Positions 24,653 through 32,601 of a stretch of 54,617 nucleotides of DNA are shown here, one piece after another. Position 1 is the first letter of the stretch, and each line of letters starts with the position of its first letter. Below the pieces are notes generated by a model. That model was given only the letters and a program-made list of their open reading frames with translations, was not told the DNA's origin and made no database searches. This DNA comes from Verrucomicrobiaceae bacterium. Lineage in GTDB: Bacteria; Verrucomicrobiota; Verrucomicrobiia; Verrucomicrobiales; Verrucomicrobiaceae. The stretch spans positions 1 to 54,617 of the forward strand of contig JAEUHK010000021.1 of the NCBI GenBank assembly GCA_016795465.1, given 5' to 3'. The translations under genes and the position numbers were made by a program.

Positions 24653-25321
24653 CTATTCGGAAGTAGAATAGGTTTCGTTGTATATCTCCCTCAGGAGACG
24701 GCCATTGAATGTCCAGTAAACGGCGGGTGGTGCTGGATAGTCGAGTTGCAGAACCAGCTTGGTGGCTGCGGATAGCGAGAGGACTTCATCTCCAAGCTTT
24801 ACCTTTTTGGCCTCGACGACGGTCACCTTGGTGTCATTCGATGTGCAAACGAGCTCGGAGCCCATCGGAATGCCCATCTCCTCGAAGTTCAAATTGGGGC
24901 GGCGTTTGCTGAATTGTTCGGCAGCAGCGACAGACTGGGCATCTACCTCGCCTTCTTGCGGCTGCTGATTCACCTCTTCGGTTGTCTCTTCTTCGTGAAG
25001 TAGTTTCAGAATGGCAATTGCTTGAGTGGGATCGATCTGAAAGAACTCGCGTTTCAAGTTCACTCTCTGAGGGCCAAAGGCCGTGTGCAGCGCGGCTTCG
25101 ACTTGTGCCGCATTCGGAACTTTGCAGACGAACTCGATCTTGAACGGAAATGGCACTCCTGTGGTGTAAAGTCCGTCAATTCTCTTTTTGGCCTCGTCTT
25201 GGGTGGTAAACCCGATCTTCACCAAGCCCGGCATGGCCGGATTCGTGAGAACATAGACGATTTCGAGCTGTGGCACCTGTGGAGCCGGTAATGCAGGTGG
25301 GGTTTGAGTGGGTGAATCCAT
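24653..25321 (-). CDS. GIY-YIG (T5orf172/MUG113-like) nuclease with C-terminal RAMA-like domain
   Basis: This 222-aa protein has two parts. Residues about 18-110 form a T5orf172-type GIY-YIG domain: VYVLTNPAMPGLVKIGFTTQ, then KRIDGLYTTGVPFPF and QVEAALHTAFGPQRV. Residues about 148-215 (GSELVCTSNDTKVTVVEAKK, LGDEVLSLSAATKLVL, VYWTFNGRLLREI) resemble the RAMA / DUF4357 domain, found next to adenine methylases and predicted to recognise modified DNA. It begins 13 bases after the methyltransferase stop. It may therefore cut DNA according to its methylation state; this is inference. Confidence 0.7.
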   Translation of the reverse strand: MDSPTQTPPALPAPQVPQLEIVYVLTNPAMPGLVKIGFTTQDEAKKRIDGLYTTGVPFPFKIEFVCKVPNAAQVEAALHTAFGPQRVNLKREFFQIDPTQAIAILKLLHEEETTEEVNQQPQEGEVDAQSVAAAEQFSKRRPNLNFEEMGIPMGSELVCTSNDTKVTVVEAKKVKLGDEVLSLSAATKLVLQLDYPAPPAVYWTFNGRLLREIYNETYSTSE

Positions 25322-25334
25322 GTTGGCAGGTGGT

Positions 25335-28300
25335 TTATGAGTTTGTCTTGTCCCAGGCTTCCAGGACGAGGCGGCGGGTGCGGTATTCGCCGTGCTGTTT
25401 TAGCTCGTTGGTTTTGAGGACGCGGAAGGTTTCGGTGGGGTAGTCGGGGCCGTGGGTGTCGGCGGGGTCGAGGATGTAGCGGAGTTCGTCGCGGGTGAGG
25501 CCGTAGAGGCGGGCGTAGCGGGCGTCGAGGTCGGCGCGGAGTTGGGCGCGGCGGTCGGGATCGAAGCGGTAGGGCTGTGGGTCCGCAGGATCGGGGACGA
25601 GGGCCGGATGCTGCGGGAACTGGCGCTGGTAGCTGCTGATGACGTCCTCCGCCCAGGGACGCAGGTCGTGCGCGGTGTAGGTCAGCTCTAGCACTCGCGG
25701 CACGATGTAGGCGATGTCGGCTTCGCTGTAGGCTTCGGGCGGGAGGATGGGGAGCTGCTTGATGTAGAAAAAGCTCAAGTTGATGCCAGCAAGCTTCTGC
25801 CTGAGCGCAAAGTCGAGGACAAGGGAATTGGCGTTTGCCAGCAACACGGCAGCCATGTGGGTCGGCTGTTCTGTGGCCAGCAGGAAAACACTGTCTCCCA
25901 TGCCATAGCTGGGCATTGCCGAGAGAATCATAGACCGAAGGTCGTGATTTCGCGCATTACGTCTCCAGCCCATTACCCAGTGTTTGCGGCGTTTGGCGAG
26001 AATGGCCTCGGCAAGGCTCTCCCACTCCTCACTGAGTTGATCGCTGTTCTTGCCGCCGATGATGTTGGGATCGCGGGAGATGAGGCCCTGATCGTCTTCG
26101 ATCTGATTCCAGAGCCTGGTCTGCTCGTCGGCTGAAAGCGGGTGCGTGGTGGCGGTGCGCTCGGCCCATTGGCGCTCGGGCTCGTGGGCCATGACAATCT
26201 CCATGGTGTCGTGGCTGACGATGCGCGCATCGTCCATTTCCTGGCGGAGGCGGGTGGCGGCAGTCTTGTTTCCGGTGAGGAGTTCATGGCCCCAAAGCCA
26301 ACAGCGGAACCACCACGCGAGGGAATCGCGGCGTTTTTCCCGCGCTCCGATATGCAGCGGGTAGAGCGGGTCTTGCTTGCTGAGCAGGGCGTCCTCCACG
26401 GCGCTGCGGGGCACCCAATAGCGCGGGGTGACGGCGAAGGCGGGATCGGCCTTGTCAGCAGCGGTGACATCGGCGGTGTCGAGTTCGCCTTCTTCCGTGC
26501 GGGTGTAGCTGGCCCAGCGGTGATCGAACTGGTGGATCATCTTGGCCTCGTAGAGCGGCAGGAGATCGGGGCCGGGCTTGTCCTCGAACAGGTGGCTGTC
26601 GTTGGACATGTCGAACATGCGCTGAAAGGTAATGCCCCATGGATTTTTCTCCTCGCGGCCATCGCGAGCTTCCTCGATGAGGACGGGCACGCGACGGTAG
26701 ATGGCACGGGTCAGCTCGGCATCGGCCCGAGCACGGAAGATGGGGCAAGTGCGGGTATTTGGATTGATGAGCCGGAAATCCTCTGGGCTGAGTGTGAAGC
26801 GCCGGCGGTCGTCTTGGAGCTGATCCGTCTGGCGAGCCAGGAACACGAATGTGCCGGGGCGATCAGGATCTGGCGCTCCGGCGATGACCATGAGGCAGAA
26901 GCGAAAGGAGTGATGGACCGCTGGGAAAACGAACTCTTCGTTCTCAAACGAGAACAAGTGCGTGAGGCGACCCGTTTCCGCGATGGCCGAGAAGAACTGC
27001 TTGGTCGTATCATCGGATACGATGCCCGTAGGCACGATGAACCCGGCTTTGCCTCTGGGCGAAGTGAGTTGGAGAATCGTCTCGGAGAAGAGGGCGTAGG
27101 TGTTCACATCGCCGACGCCGGTGAGCGGGTAGCGGCCGCCTTCCTTGCCATCGACGTGGGCGAAGATGCTGGAGGCTTCGGCGAGGCGCTTCTCCATCTC
27201 GAAGTCGCGGAAGAGCTGGATTTCGGTGGGGTCCGGCGTGGCGGGTGACTGGAACTGGCTGAGGTGGTAGCGGAGGCTGCCTTCGGAGAGCCACTGGATG
27301 CGTTTGGCCCGCTCGGACTTGTTTTTCGCGGTGGCGATGAGGGGCTCGCGAGTGGCGAAGAACTCTTCCTCCTGGAGCTTGATGCGCTCCCAGGGCGGAT
27401 TGCCGAGGATGCAGTCGAAGCCGCCACGGGCGAAGACTTTCGGAAAGGCGAGTGGCCAATGAAGCACGTTCGCGTGGTCGCGGTCGCACAGCTGGCGGGC
27501 GTGCTCGATCTGTGTGGTGAGTTCGGGCGTGGCTTTGGCCGGAAAGAGGGCAGCGGCGAGGGCTCGGGTGTCTGGCGGAGTGGAGCCGGTGGGCTTGGGC
27601 GCGAGGAAGGCTCCGACGAAGACATCGGCAGCACGGGCGAGCGGGCTCTCGCGGGTGTGGGTGAGGAAGGCGAGCCAAGCGGCTTCTTTGGCGGCGATTT
27701 CCTCCGGGGTGGCCTCGGGCAGGGACTCCAGGGCGCTGAACTCGCTGAGGGCATCTGGCTGGCCGGGCGGGGCGAGGAGGTCCTGACCGCTGCGGAGATC
27801 GTCGAGCTGCTTGCGGGCGGCTTTGTTTTGCTTCTTCAGGTCGGTGCAGAGCTTTTTGTCGTCGCCAGAGAGGGCGGTGAAGGCGGCGTCGGGGATGCCG
27901 TTTTCAAGCTGGCGGAGGTCGGTGAGGCCGAGGAGGGCATCGCCACAGACGAGGTGGTGCTCCAGGAAGCTCAGGGGCAGGCCAGGATCGACACCCTCCA
28001 GCCAGAGCACGGTGCGGGCGAGTTCGAGCGCGAGGGGATTGCGGTCCACGCCATGGATGCAGCGGGCGATGACCTCGCGGAGGGCGTGGCGGTAGTCGTC
28101 GGGGCGGACGGCTCCGTCGGGGGCGCGGAGTTCGGCGAGTTTTTCGGCGAGGCGGCGGGCGGCGGCGAGGAGGAAGTGGCCGGAGCCGCAGGAGGGATCG
28201 CAGACGGTGATGGAGAGGAGGGCGTCGATGGGGCGGTCGGGCTGGGCGGCGAGGCGGTCGGCGATGACGGGGTCGAGGGCGCTTTTGATGAGTTCCTGGA

Positions 28301-29819
28301 CGAGGGAGTCGGGGGTGTAGTAGGAGCCGGTGGTCTTGCGGGCGTTCCCAGAGGTGGAGGCGGTGTCGGTGATGCCGGCGAAGCCGAAGGTGCGGGCGGG
28401 AAGGTCGAGCTGGGGGACGAGCTCGAGGAGGGACTCATAGACGGAGCCGAGTTCCTCGGGTCCCATGTTCCGGTAGTCGATGGCGGTGAGGCTGCCGCTG
28501 GCGCTGGACCAGCGGAGCTGGCGCATGCCGGCGAGGAGGTCGCGATTTGCCAGGGAGGCGCTGTCGAGGTCCGGGCACTGGGTTTCGGCAAAGAGGCCGC
28601 CGAGGGCGGGCAGGGCGAGGCGCGGCTGGCCGCTGGCGAGGGCGTGGAAGACGATGCGGAGGCTGAGCCAGAGATCGCCGTGGCTGTCGTGGGCGGTTTG
28701 GCGGAGGGAGCGGTTGCGGAGGCGGCGGAGGGAGTAGCCTTCGGCGTAGGCTTTGCGGGCGGCCTGATGATTTCCCACAGATTCAGAGAACCCACAGATT
28801 GGATTTTTTATCTGCGGTTTTTCTGAATCTGCGGCACTGACTGCTGAAGAAGGGGCCGGGGTGTGGAGGAGGTCGCGTTCTTCGGCGCAGAAGAGGAAGA
28901 GGCTGCGGTAGATGAGGCGGAGGAGCTGCTGGAAGTAGTCTTCCTTGGTGAGGGTGCCGTCGTGGAGGCGCTGGCGGAGGGCGAGATTATCCGGGTGGGT
29001 GAGGAAGCCGCGACCGAGGATGAGGAGGGCCTGGGTGACGCCGGCGCGGAGGCCCTCGCGGACGCGGAGACCCTGGGCGTGGCCCTCGGATTTCCATTTT
29101 TCCCAGATGCAGTCGGCGGGCGGCGCGGTGGCGGTGCCGGCGCGGGAGGCGTGCGCGATGCGCCAGAGGGCGGAGAAGTCGGCGTAGCGGGCCTCGCCTT
29201 CGCGGAGGATGGTTTCGAGGTCGAACTCGAGGAAGTTGGGCCGGGTGAGGGTCTCGGCATCGCGCAGTAGGCGGAGGCTGCGCCCATTGGTGACGATGGC
29301 CCAAAGGCAGTCGCGGCTGGCATTGAGGAACTCCTGGGCGAGCTGGTGGGCGGATTTCCGCCGAGCTCCGGAGCCGAGGATGGCGAAGCGGGGATCGGGG
29401 TCATCGAGCGCGAGGCTGTGAGGGGCGATGATGACGGGGAGGCGTCCACCGAGGGCCTGGGTGGTGACGGGGAAGCCGCGGTCGCCGATCTGCACGGGGT
29501 CGCTGAGCGGGGTGAGATCGGTGAAGCCGAGGCACTGGCGCAGGAGGTCGAGCACGAAGGCGTGGGTGGCCCTGGCGGGGGCGAGATCGGTGCGCAGGAG
29601 CTGCGGGGCGAAGTCCTGCCAAAGGGCGGCGGCGATGCGGTAGGCGCGGCCGTATTCGTCGTGGAGCTTGAGGCCCTTCGGGATGGCGTAGTCGGCCTCC
29701 TTTTGGTGCGCCGCCTCGCCGCGTGCGGCCCGCTCCAGCAGCTCGGGCACGAAGAGGGTGCCTTCGAGCCGGAGGGTGTCGAACGGGGTGGTGTCGGTGA
29801 GCTTGCGGCGGCGGGACAT
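25335..29819 (-). CDS. large Eco57I-type N6-adenine DNA methyltransferase (DrmMI/PglX-like)
   Basis: This 1494-aa protein carries the gamma-class N6-adenine MTase signature: SAM-binding motif I ITVCDPSCGSGHFLLAAARR (~560) and catalytic motif IV CILGNPPWERIKLQ (~840). The N-terminal 500 residues and the long C-terminal part (LYGLTRDELRYILDP, YRTRRLVLEAWD) are typical of BrxX/PglX and DISARM DrmMI-like enzymes and should hold the target-recognition domain. No PD-(D/E)XK nuclease motif is obvious in the chain, so it may methylate only. A palindromic 60-bp element is inserted in frame at 28775-28834. It would mark self DNA for the defence cluster. Confidence 0.85.
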   Translation of the reverse strand: MSRRRKLTDTTPFDTLRLEGTLFVPELLERAARGEAAHQKEADYAIPKGLKLHDEYGRAYRIAAALWQDFAPQLLRTDLAPARATHAFVLDLLRQCLGFTDLTPLSDPVQIGDRGFPVTTQALGGRLPVIIAPHSLALDDPDPRFAILGSGARRKSAHQLAQEFLNASRDCLWAIVTNGRSLRLLRDAETLTRPNFLEFDLETILREGEARYADFSALWRIAHASRAGTATAPPADCIWEKWKSEGHAQGLRVREGLRAGVTQALLILGRGFLTHPDNLALRQRLHDGTLTKEDYFQQLLRLIYRSLFLFCAEERDLLHTPAPSSAVSAADSEKPQIKNPICGFSESVGNHQAARKAYAEGYSLRRLRNRSLRQTAHDSHGDLWLSLRIVFHALASGQPRLALPALGGLFAETQCPDLDSASLANRDLLAGMRQLRWSSASGSLTAIDYRNMGPEELGSVYESLLELVPQLDLPARTFGFAGITDTASTSGNARKTTGSYYTPDSLVQELIKSALDPVIADRLAAQPDRPIDALLSITVCDPSCGSGHFLLAAARRLAEKLAELRAPDGAVRPDDYRHALREVIARCIHGVDRNPLALELARTVLWLEGVDPGLPLSFLEHHLVCGDALLGLTDLRQLENGIPDAAFTALSGDDKKLCTDLKKQNKAARKQLDDLRSGQDLLAPPGQPDALSEFSALESLPEATPEEIAAKEAAWLAFLTHTRESPLARAADVFVGAFLAPKPTGSTPPDTRALAAALFPAKATPELTTQIEHARQLCDRDHANVLHWPLAFPKVFARGGFDCILGNPPWERIKLQEEEFFATREPLIATAKNKSERAKRIQWLSEGSLRYHLSQFQSPATPDPTEIQLFRDFEMEKRLAEASSIFAHVDGKEGGRYPLTGVGDVNTYALFSETILQLTSPRGKAGFIVPTGIVSDDTTKQFFSAIAETGRLTHLFSFENEEFVFPAVHHSFRFCLMVIAGAPDPDRPGTFVFLARQTDQLQDDRRRFTLSPEDFRLINPNTRTCPIFRARADAELTRAIYRRVPVLIEEARDGREEKNPWGITFQRMFDMSNDSHLFEDKPGPDLLPLYEAKMIHQFDHRWASYTRTEEGELDTADVTAADKADPAFAVTPRYWVPRSAVEDALLSKQDPLYPLHIGAREKRRDSLAWWFRCWLWGHELLTGNKTAATRLRQEMDDARIVSHDTMEIVMAHEPERQWAERTATTHPLSADEQTRLWNQIEDDQGLISRDPNIIGGKNSDQLSEEWESLAEAILAKRRKHWVMGWRRNARNHDLRSMILSAMPSYGMGDSVFLLATEQPTHMAAVLLANANSLVLDFALRQKLAGINLSFFYIKQLPILPPEAYSEADIAYIVPRVLELTYTAHDLRPWAEDVISSYQRQFPQHPALVPDPADPQPYRFDPDRRAQLRADLDARYARLYGLTRDELRYILDPADTHGPDYPTETFRVLKTNELKQHGEYRTRRLVLEAWDKTNS
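28775..28834. repeat. 60-bp palindromic mini-element inside the methyltransferase gene
   Basis: Two 25-bp arms (28775-28799 and 28810-28834) are reverse complements with four mismatches, separated by 10 bases. The arms contain repeated CAGATTCAG / CCRCAGAT units. It keeps the reading frame, adding a segment of about 20 residues (EKPQIKNPICGFSESVGN) to the N-terminal half of the MTase, so it looks like an inserted REP/MITE-like sequence. Confidence 0.6.
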
Positions 29820-29843
29820 TGGGAACGGAGAATGACGAAATCA

Positions 29844-29871
29844 GAATGAGGAATGAGGAATGAGGAAGTGA
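29844..29871. repeat. short heptamer tandem repeat in the spacer before the methyltransferase
   Basis: GAATGAG recurs three times in tandem, followed by a degenerate copy, in the 58-base gap between the nuclease stop (29878) and the MTase start (29819). On the coding strand it is a C/T-rich stretch without a good ribosome-binding site. Confidence 0.5.
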
Positions 29872-29877
29872 GGGCGG

Positions 29878-31125
29878 TTAACCGGTGGTGCTTTGCCTTG
29901 CCTTCAGGGCACTTTTGAAGTCGCGGATGAACTGGTAAAGTTCGCGCTCTTGAGAAGGAAATTCGAACGTCTTTGTGAGGCCACCTGAACCGTTGTTGCC
30001 AGTAAACCAATCGGACGCGCCCGAATCGCGAACAATCTGACTCGGCAACTTCCCCTCGGGATCATTGTCATTGTTATTCCAAAAAAGGAGGGTGGTCGAT
30101 GCGTTCGAACTACAGTCCACATGCAATTTGATATTGGCCGCTTCGGGTCCCAGATATTCAAAGACCGCCACAGTTGATTGGCAGCACCATAGCTTCTTGA
30201 ATGGGGCAACATCGTGCATGAAGGCGTCAATTACCCGCTGACAGCGGAAAGCTGGCAGGTCATTCCACATGGCATTCAAGCCCACTGCTACGTCGTGATT
30301 CTTTTGATCCTGCATCAAGTTGTAGAAGTCGGACATGATTGGCTTGTTCATGGTATTGCGGCCGAGTTTGAGGATTAGTTGGCGATATTGATGGATTACA
30401 TGGGCGACTTCACCATCAGAGGATTCCACACAAGGGGTCAGCCAACCGTGATACAAGTCGTGTTCGGACTCGTCGTAGGCGGCCACAGGACGCAGCAAAG
30501 CCATTACCTTTTCGCGTTCTTCTTCCCGCCAGCCGAGCGTCTCCGGGAGTTTTTTGTGGTTCAAGCACAAGTAAACGATGGCGTTGCAGGTGTAGCCCCA
30601 ATCGACGGTCACCTTTTCCAGGTAGCGCACGAGCTGACGGTCCATATCCGCTGCACCATTGATCTTGTTTTCGATGATGATTGCCGCCTTGCTGGATTCA
30701 TCACAGATCAACAAATCGATTTTCCCCGCTTCACGAAACATCCGAGCGTTTGCATAGCTTTGAGGAGACAAAGTGACGCCGTGGTGCTCTTGTAAAAAAC
30801 TGAGAAAAAGACGAAGAAAATGATCCCCTCGACGATGACTGCCAGAAGGATCGAGGATGGCGGAAATGATGTCACTGTGCAGGTTCTCCCGATAATAGAC
30901 CTCGGAGATCAGGTGAAAGAGATTGAACCCCAGCTCGACGTTTCTCTTTCTCATGCATTCCGCATGCCGGTGAGCGAGCAGGACGGCGGCATGATCTTGA
31001 ACCCACGCAGACACACGCTTGATGTGGCACTCGTTCAGAGCGTTCACTTTGCCAAGAAGGTCCATGTGTGGTGCCAAAGATTGCATTAGGAAGTCATGGA
31101 GTGAAATTGCGGGGCTAGACTCCAA
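29878..31125 (-). CDS. PD-(D/E)XK nuclease superfamily protein
   Basis: This 415-aa protein matches the PDDEXK_4 group. A helix with YYRENLHSDIISAILDP (~80) is followed by MFREAGKIDLLICDE (Asp of the motif, ~135) and AAIIIENKINGAADMDRQLV (ExK, ~150). The Asp and the E-x-K are the metal-binding core expected for DNA cleavage. The second half (~190-415) is unassigned and may recognise a partner or DNA. It overlaps the upstream membrane-protein gene by 11 bases, and the methyltransferase follows 58 bases later, so it could serve as the restriction subunit. Confidence 0.75.
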   Translation of the reverse strand: MESSPAISLHDFLMQSLAPHMDLLGKVNALNECHIKRVSAWVQDHAAVLLAHRHAECMRKRNVELGFNLFHLISEVYYRENLHSDIISAILDPSGSHRRGDHFLRLFLSFLQEHHGVTLSPQSYANARMFREAGKIDLLICDESSKAAIIIENKINGAADMDRQLVRYLEKVTVDWGYTCNAIVYLCLNHKKLPETLGWREEEREKVMALLRPVAAYDESEHDLYHGWLTPCVESSDGEVAHVIHQYRQLILKLGRNTMNKPIMSDFYNLMQDQKNHDVAVGLNAMWNDLPAFRCQRVIDAFMHDVAPFKKLWCCQSTVAVFEYLGPEAANIKLHVDCSSNASTTLLFWNNNDNDPEGKLPSQIVRDSGASDWFTGNNGSGGLTKTFEFPSQERELYQFIRDFKSALKARQSTTG

Positions 31126-32575
31126 AGGCTTTCAGAACGCCATCCAGAAAGCCTTCGATGCCACGTCCGGTGATGCCGGATTTCTTTCCGGCGTTTGGAA
31201 TCTCCTCATAGACAAAGATGCCGGGACCACTACCAAAGAGGTCATTGAACAAGTCCTCCTTGCCCCTCAGATAAGAGATGAAGGTTTCACAGCGGGTGTT
31301 CGAGTAATCGAGGTTGGTGCTAAAACCAAGCGTGGCCGCTTGATTGATGAGACGTGGGCTTTCGGACTCAGGAGATTCTGCCCGAACACCGCGGCAGCCT
31401 TTCAAAATGAGTTTGCACGGCCCGTGAAACACCAAAAAGCGGAACTGGAAGGTGAGCCAACTGTGCAAGCTGCCCAACCGCCAGTGGCGTGTGATGTGGA
31501 CGGGCTTCCCTTGGGGCTTGACCAAGCCAGCCAAAGATCGGGGCAAAATGACCATCGATGCACCCTCGGGAAGCTCCAGTGAAGCCACCTCTCCCCAGCG
31601 GTCTTGCTGGGATGACACGACAACTTTGGCAGGCTGTTCGTTGCTGGGGCGAATGCGAGTGAGCATGACCATGTGCGAGGCCATGCTGGTCAGCGGGATT
31701 CGATAATCGAGGAACCACTGTGTCCTCTTCTGCAAAGGCAAGCCGCTGCTCTGGAGGTAGTCCGGATGCACGAGCAGTTCTTGCCCCGGCTGAACCAGAA
31801 CCTCCAAAGAAGTGCCCGACTGCGGAGTAGATGGCACTGGTGCCAAAGCATTCTTCGGAAGAATGTTCACAGGAGGCATGCGGGCCGCGAGAGGGGCAAC
31901 CAAGTAAAACAAGACTGCCTTTAAGAAGATGGGAACAACGATCAACCCAAGCAAAACCCATAATGCGGCAGGAAGCGCAGATTGAATTGCTGAGACGATG
32001 CGTTGAAGCGGCTCCTTTTCTGCGTCGGCAAGCAGTTTGGCACGCCTCGATTCAGATTCGGTGATCTCGGCTTCGGTGGTGTCAATTTCGCCTTGTAGCT
32101 GCGAGAGTTCAGAATTGTTCTGAGCAGAGCGGAAATTGTCTGCCGCAAGCCGAGCAGCCGAAGACTTCGCTCGCTTTAACTCATAATTCCCGTAGGCCGT
32201 GGCTTTGTCTGCATACTTCTGCTTGTCGAATAATGCCTGCCACCAACCGGCCTGCGATGAGCGTCGCATGTATTCCTCCCAAGCTGCATGTTCCTCTAGT
32301 CTAGCAGATGTGGCGACTCGTTCTAGGGACCGTAATTCGTCCATTTTTACTCGGAGGCTATCCCCTAAGCTCTCTGCTTTTTCGCGCAGTTTTGAGAGGT
32401 GAATTTGTTTTTGCTCCATTCTCAATCTGGTCGCATCAGCCTCTTTTTTCATCTCCAAGATCCGGCCCCATTCACTCTTGAACCATGCCACAGCAACGAG
32501 GATGCAAATGATCATTACGAGGGCCAATAGCTTGCTGCCAAGCCACTTTAGGAACCAAGTAATGAGCTGAACCAT
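31115..32575 (-). CDS. two-TM coiled-coil protein with AIM24-like C-terminal domain
   Basis: This 486-aa protein has a membrane segment at about residues 14-32 (SKLLALVMIICILVAVAW), a long charged coiled coil (~40-200), and a second membrane segment at about 215-240 (ALWVLLGLIVVPIFLKAVL). A beta-rich domain follows, with GQELLVHPDYLQSSGLP, FRFLVFHGPCKLILKGCRG and DLFGSGPGIFVYEEIPN, resembling AIM24-like domains. It lies between the SNF2 helicase (26-base gap) and the PD-(D/E)XK nuclease (11-base overlap), clearly inside the operon. Membrane proteins are not part of DISARM as described, so this may be an anchor, pore or sensor. Its function is unknown. Confidence 0.6.
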   Translation of the reverse strand: MVQLITWFLKWLGSKLLALVMIICILVAVAWFKSEWGRILEMKKEADATRLRMEQKQIHLSKLREKAESLGDSLRVKMDELRSLERVATSARLEEHAAWEEYMRRSSQAGWWQALFDKQKYADKATAYGNYELKRAKSSAARLAADNFRSAQNNSELSQLQGEIDTTEAEITESESRRAKLLADAEKEPLQRIVSAIQSALPAALWVLLGLIVVPIFLKAVLFYLVAPLAARMPPVNILPKNALAPVPSTPQSGTSLEVLVQPGQELLVHPDYLQSSGLPLQKRTQWFLDYRIPLTSMASHMVMLTRIRPSNEQPAKVVVSSQQDRWGEVASLELPEGASMVILPRSLAGLVKPQGKPVHITRHWRLGSLHSWLTFQFRFLVFHGPCKLILKGCRGVRAESPESESPRLINQAATLGFSTNLDYSNTRCETFISYLRGKEDLFNDLFGSGPGIFVYEEIPNAGKKSGITGRGIEGFLDGVLKAFGV

Positions 32576-32601
32576 AACAAACTTTGATCTGGTTTGCGGG
32601 T

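Noticed and set aside
27264..28826. A 520-codon open frame on the plus strand
   Set aside because: It is an antisense shadow of the high-GC methyltransferase gene; the translated product is Gly/Glu/Ala-rich with no domain.
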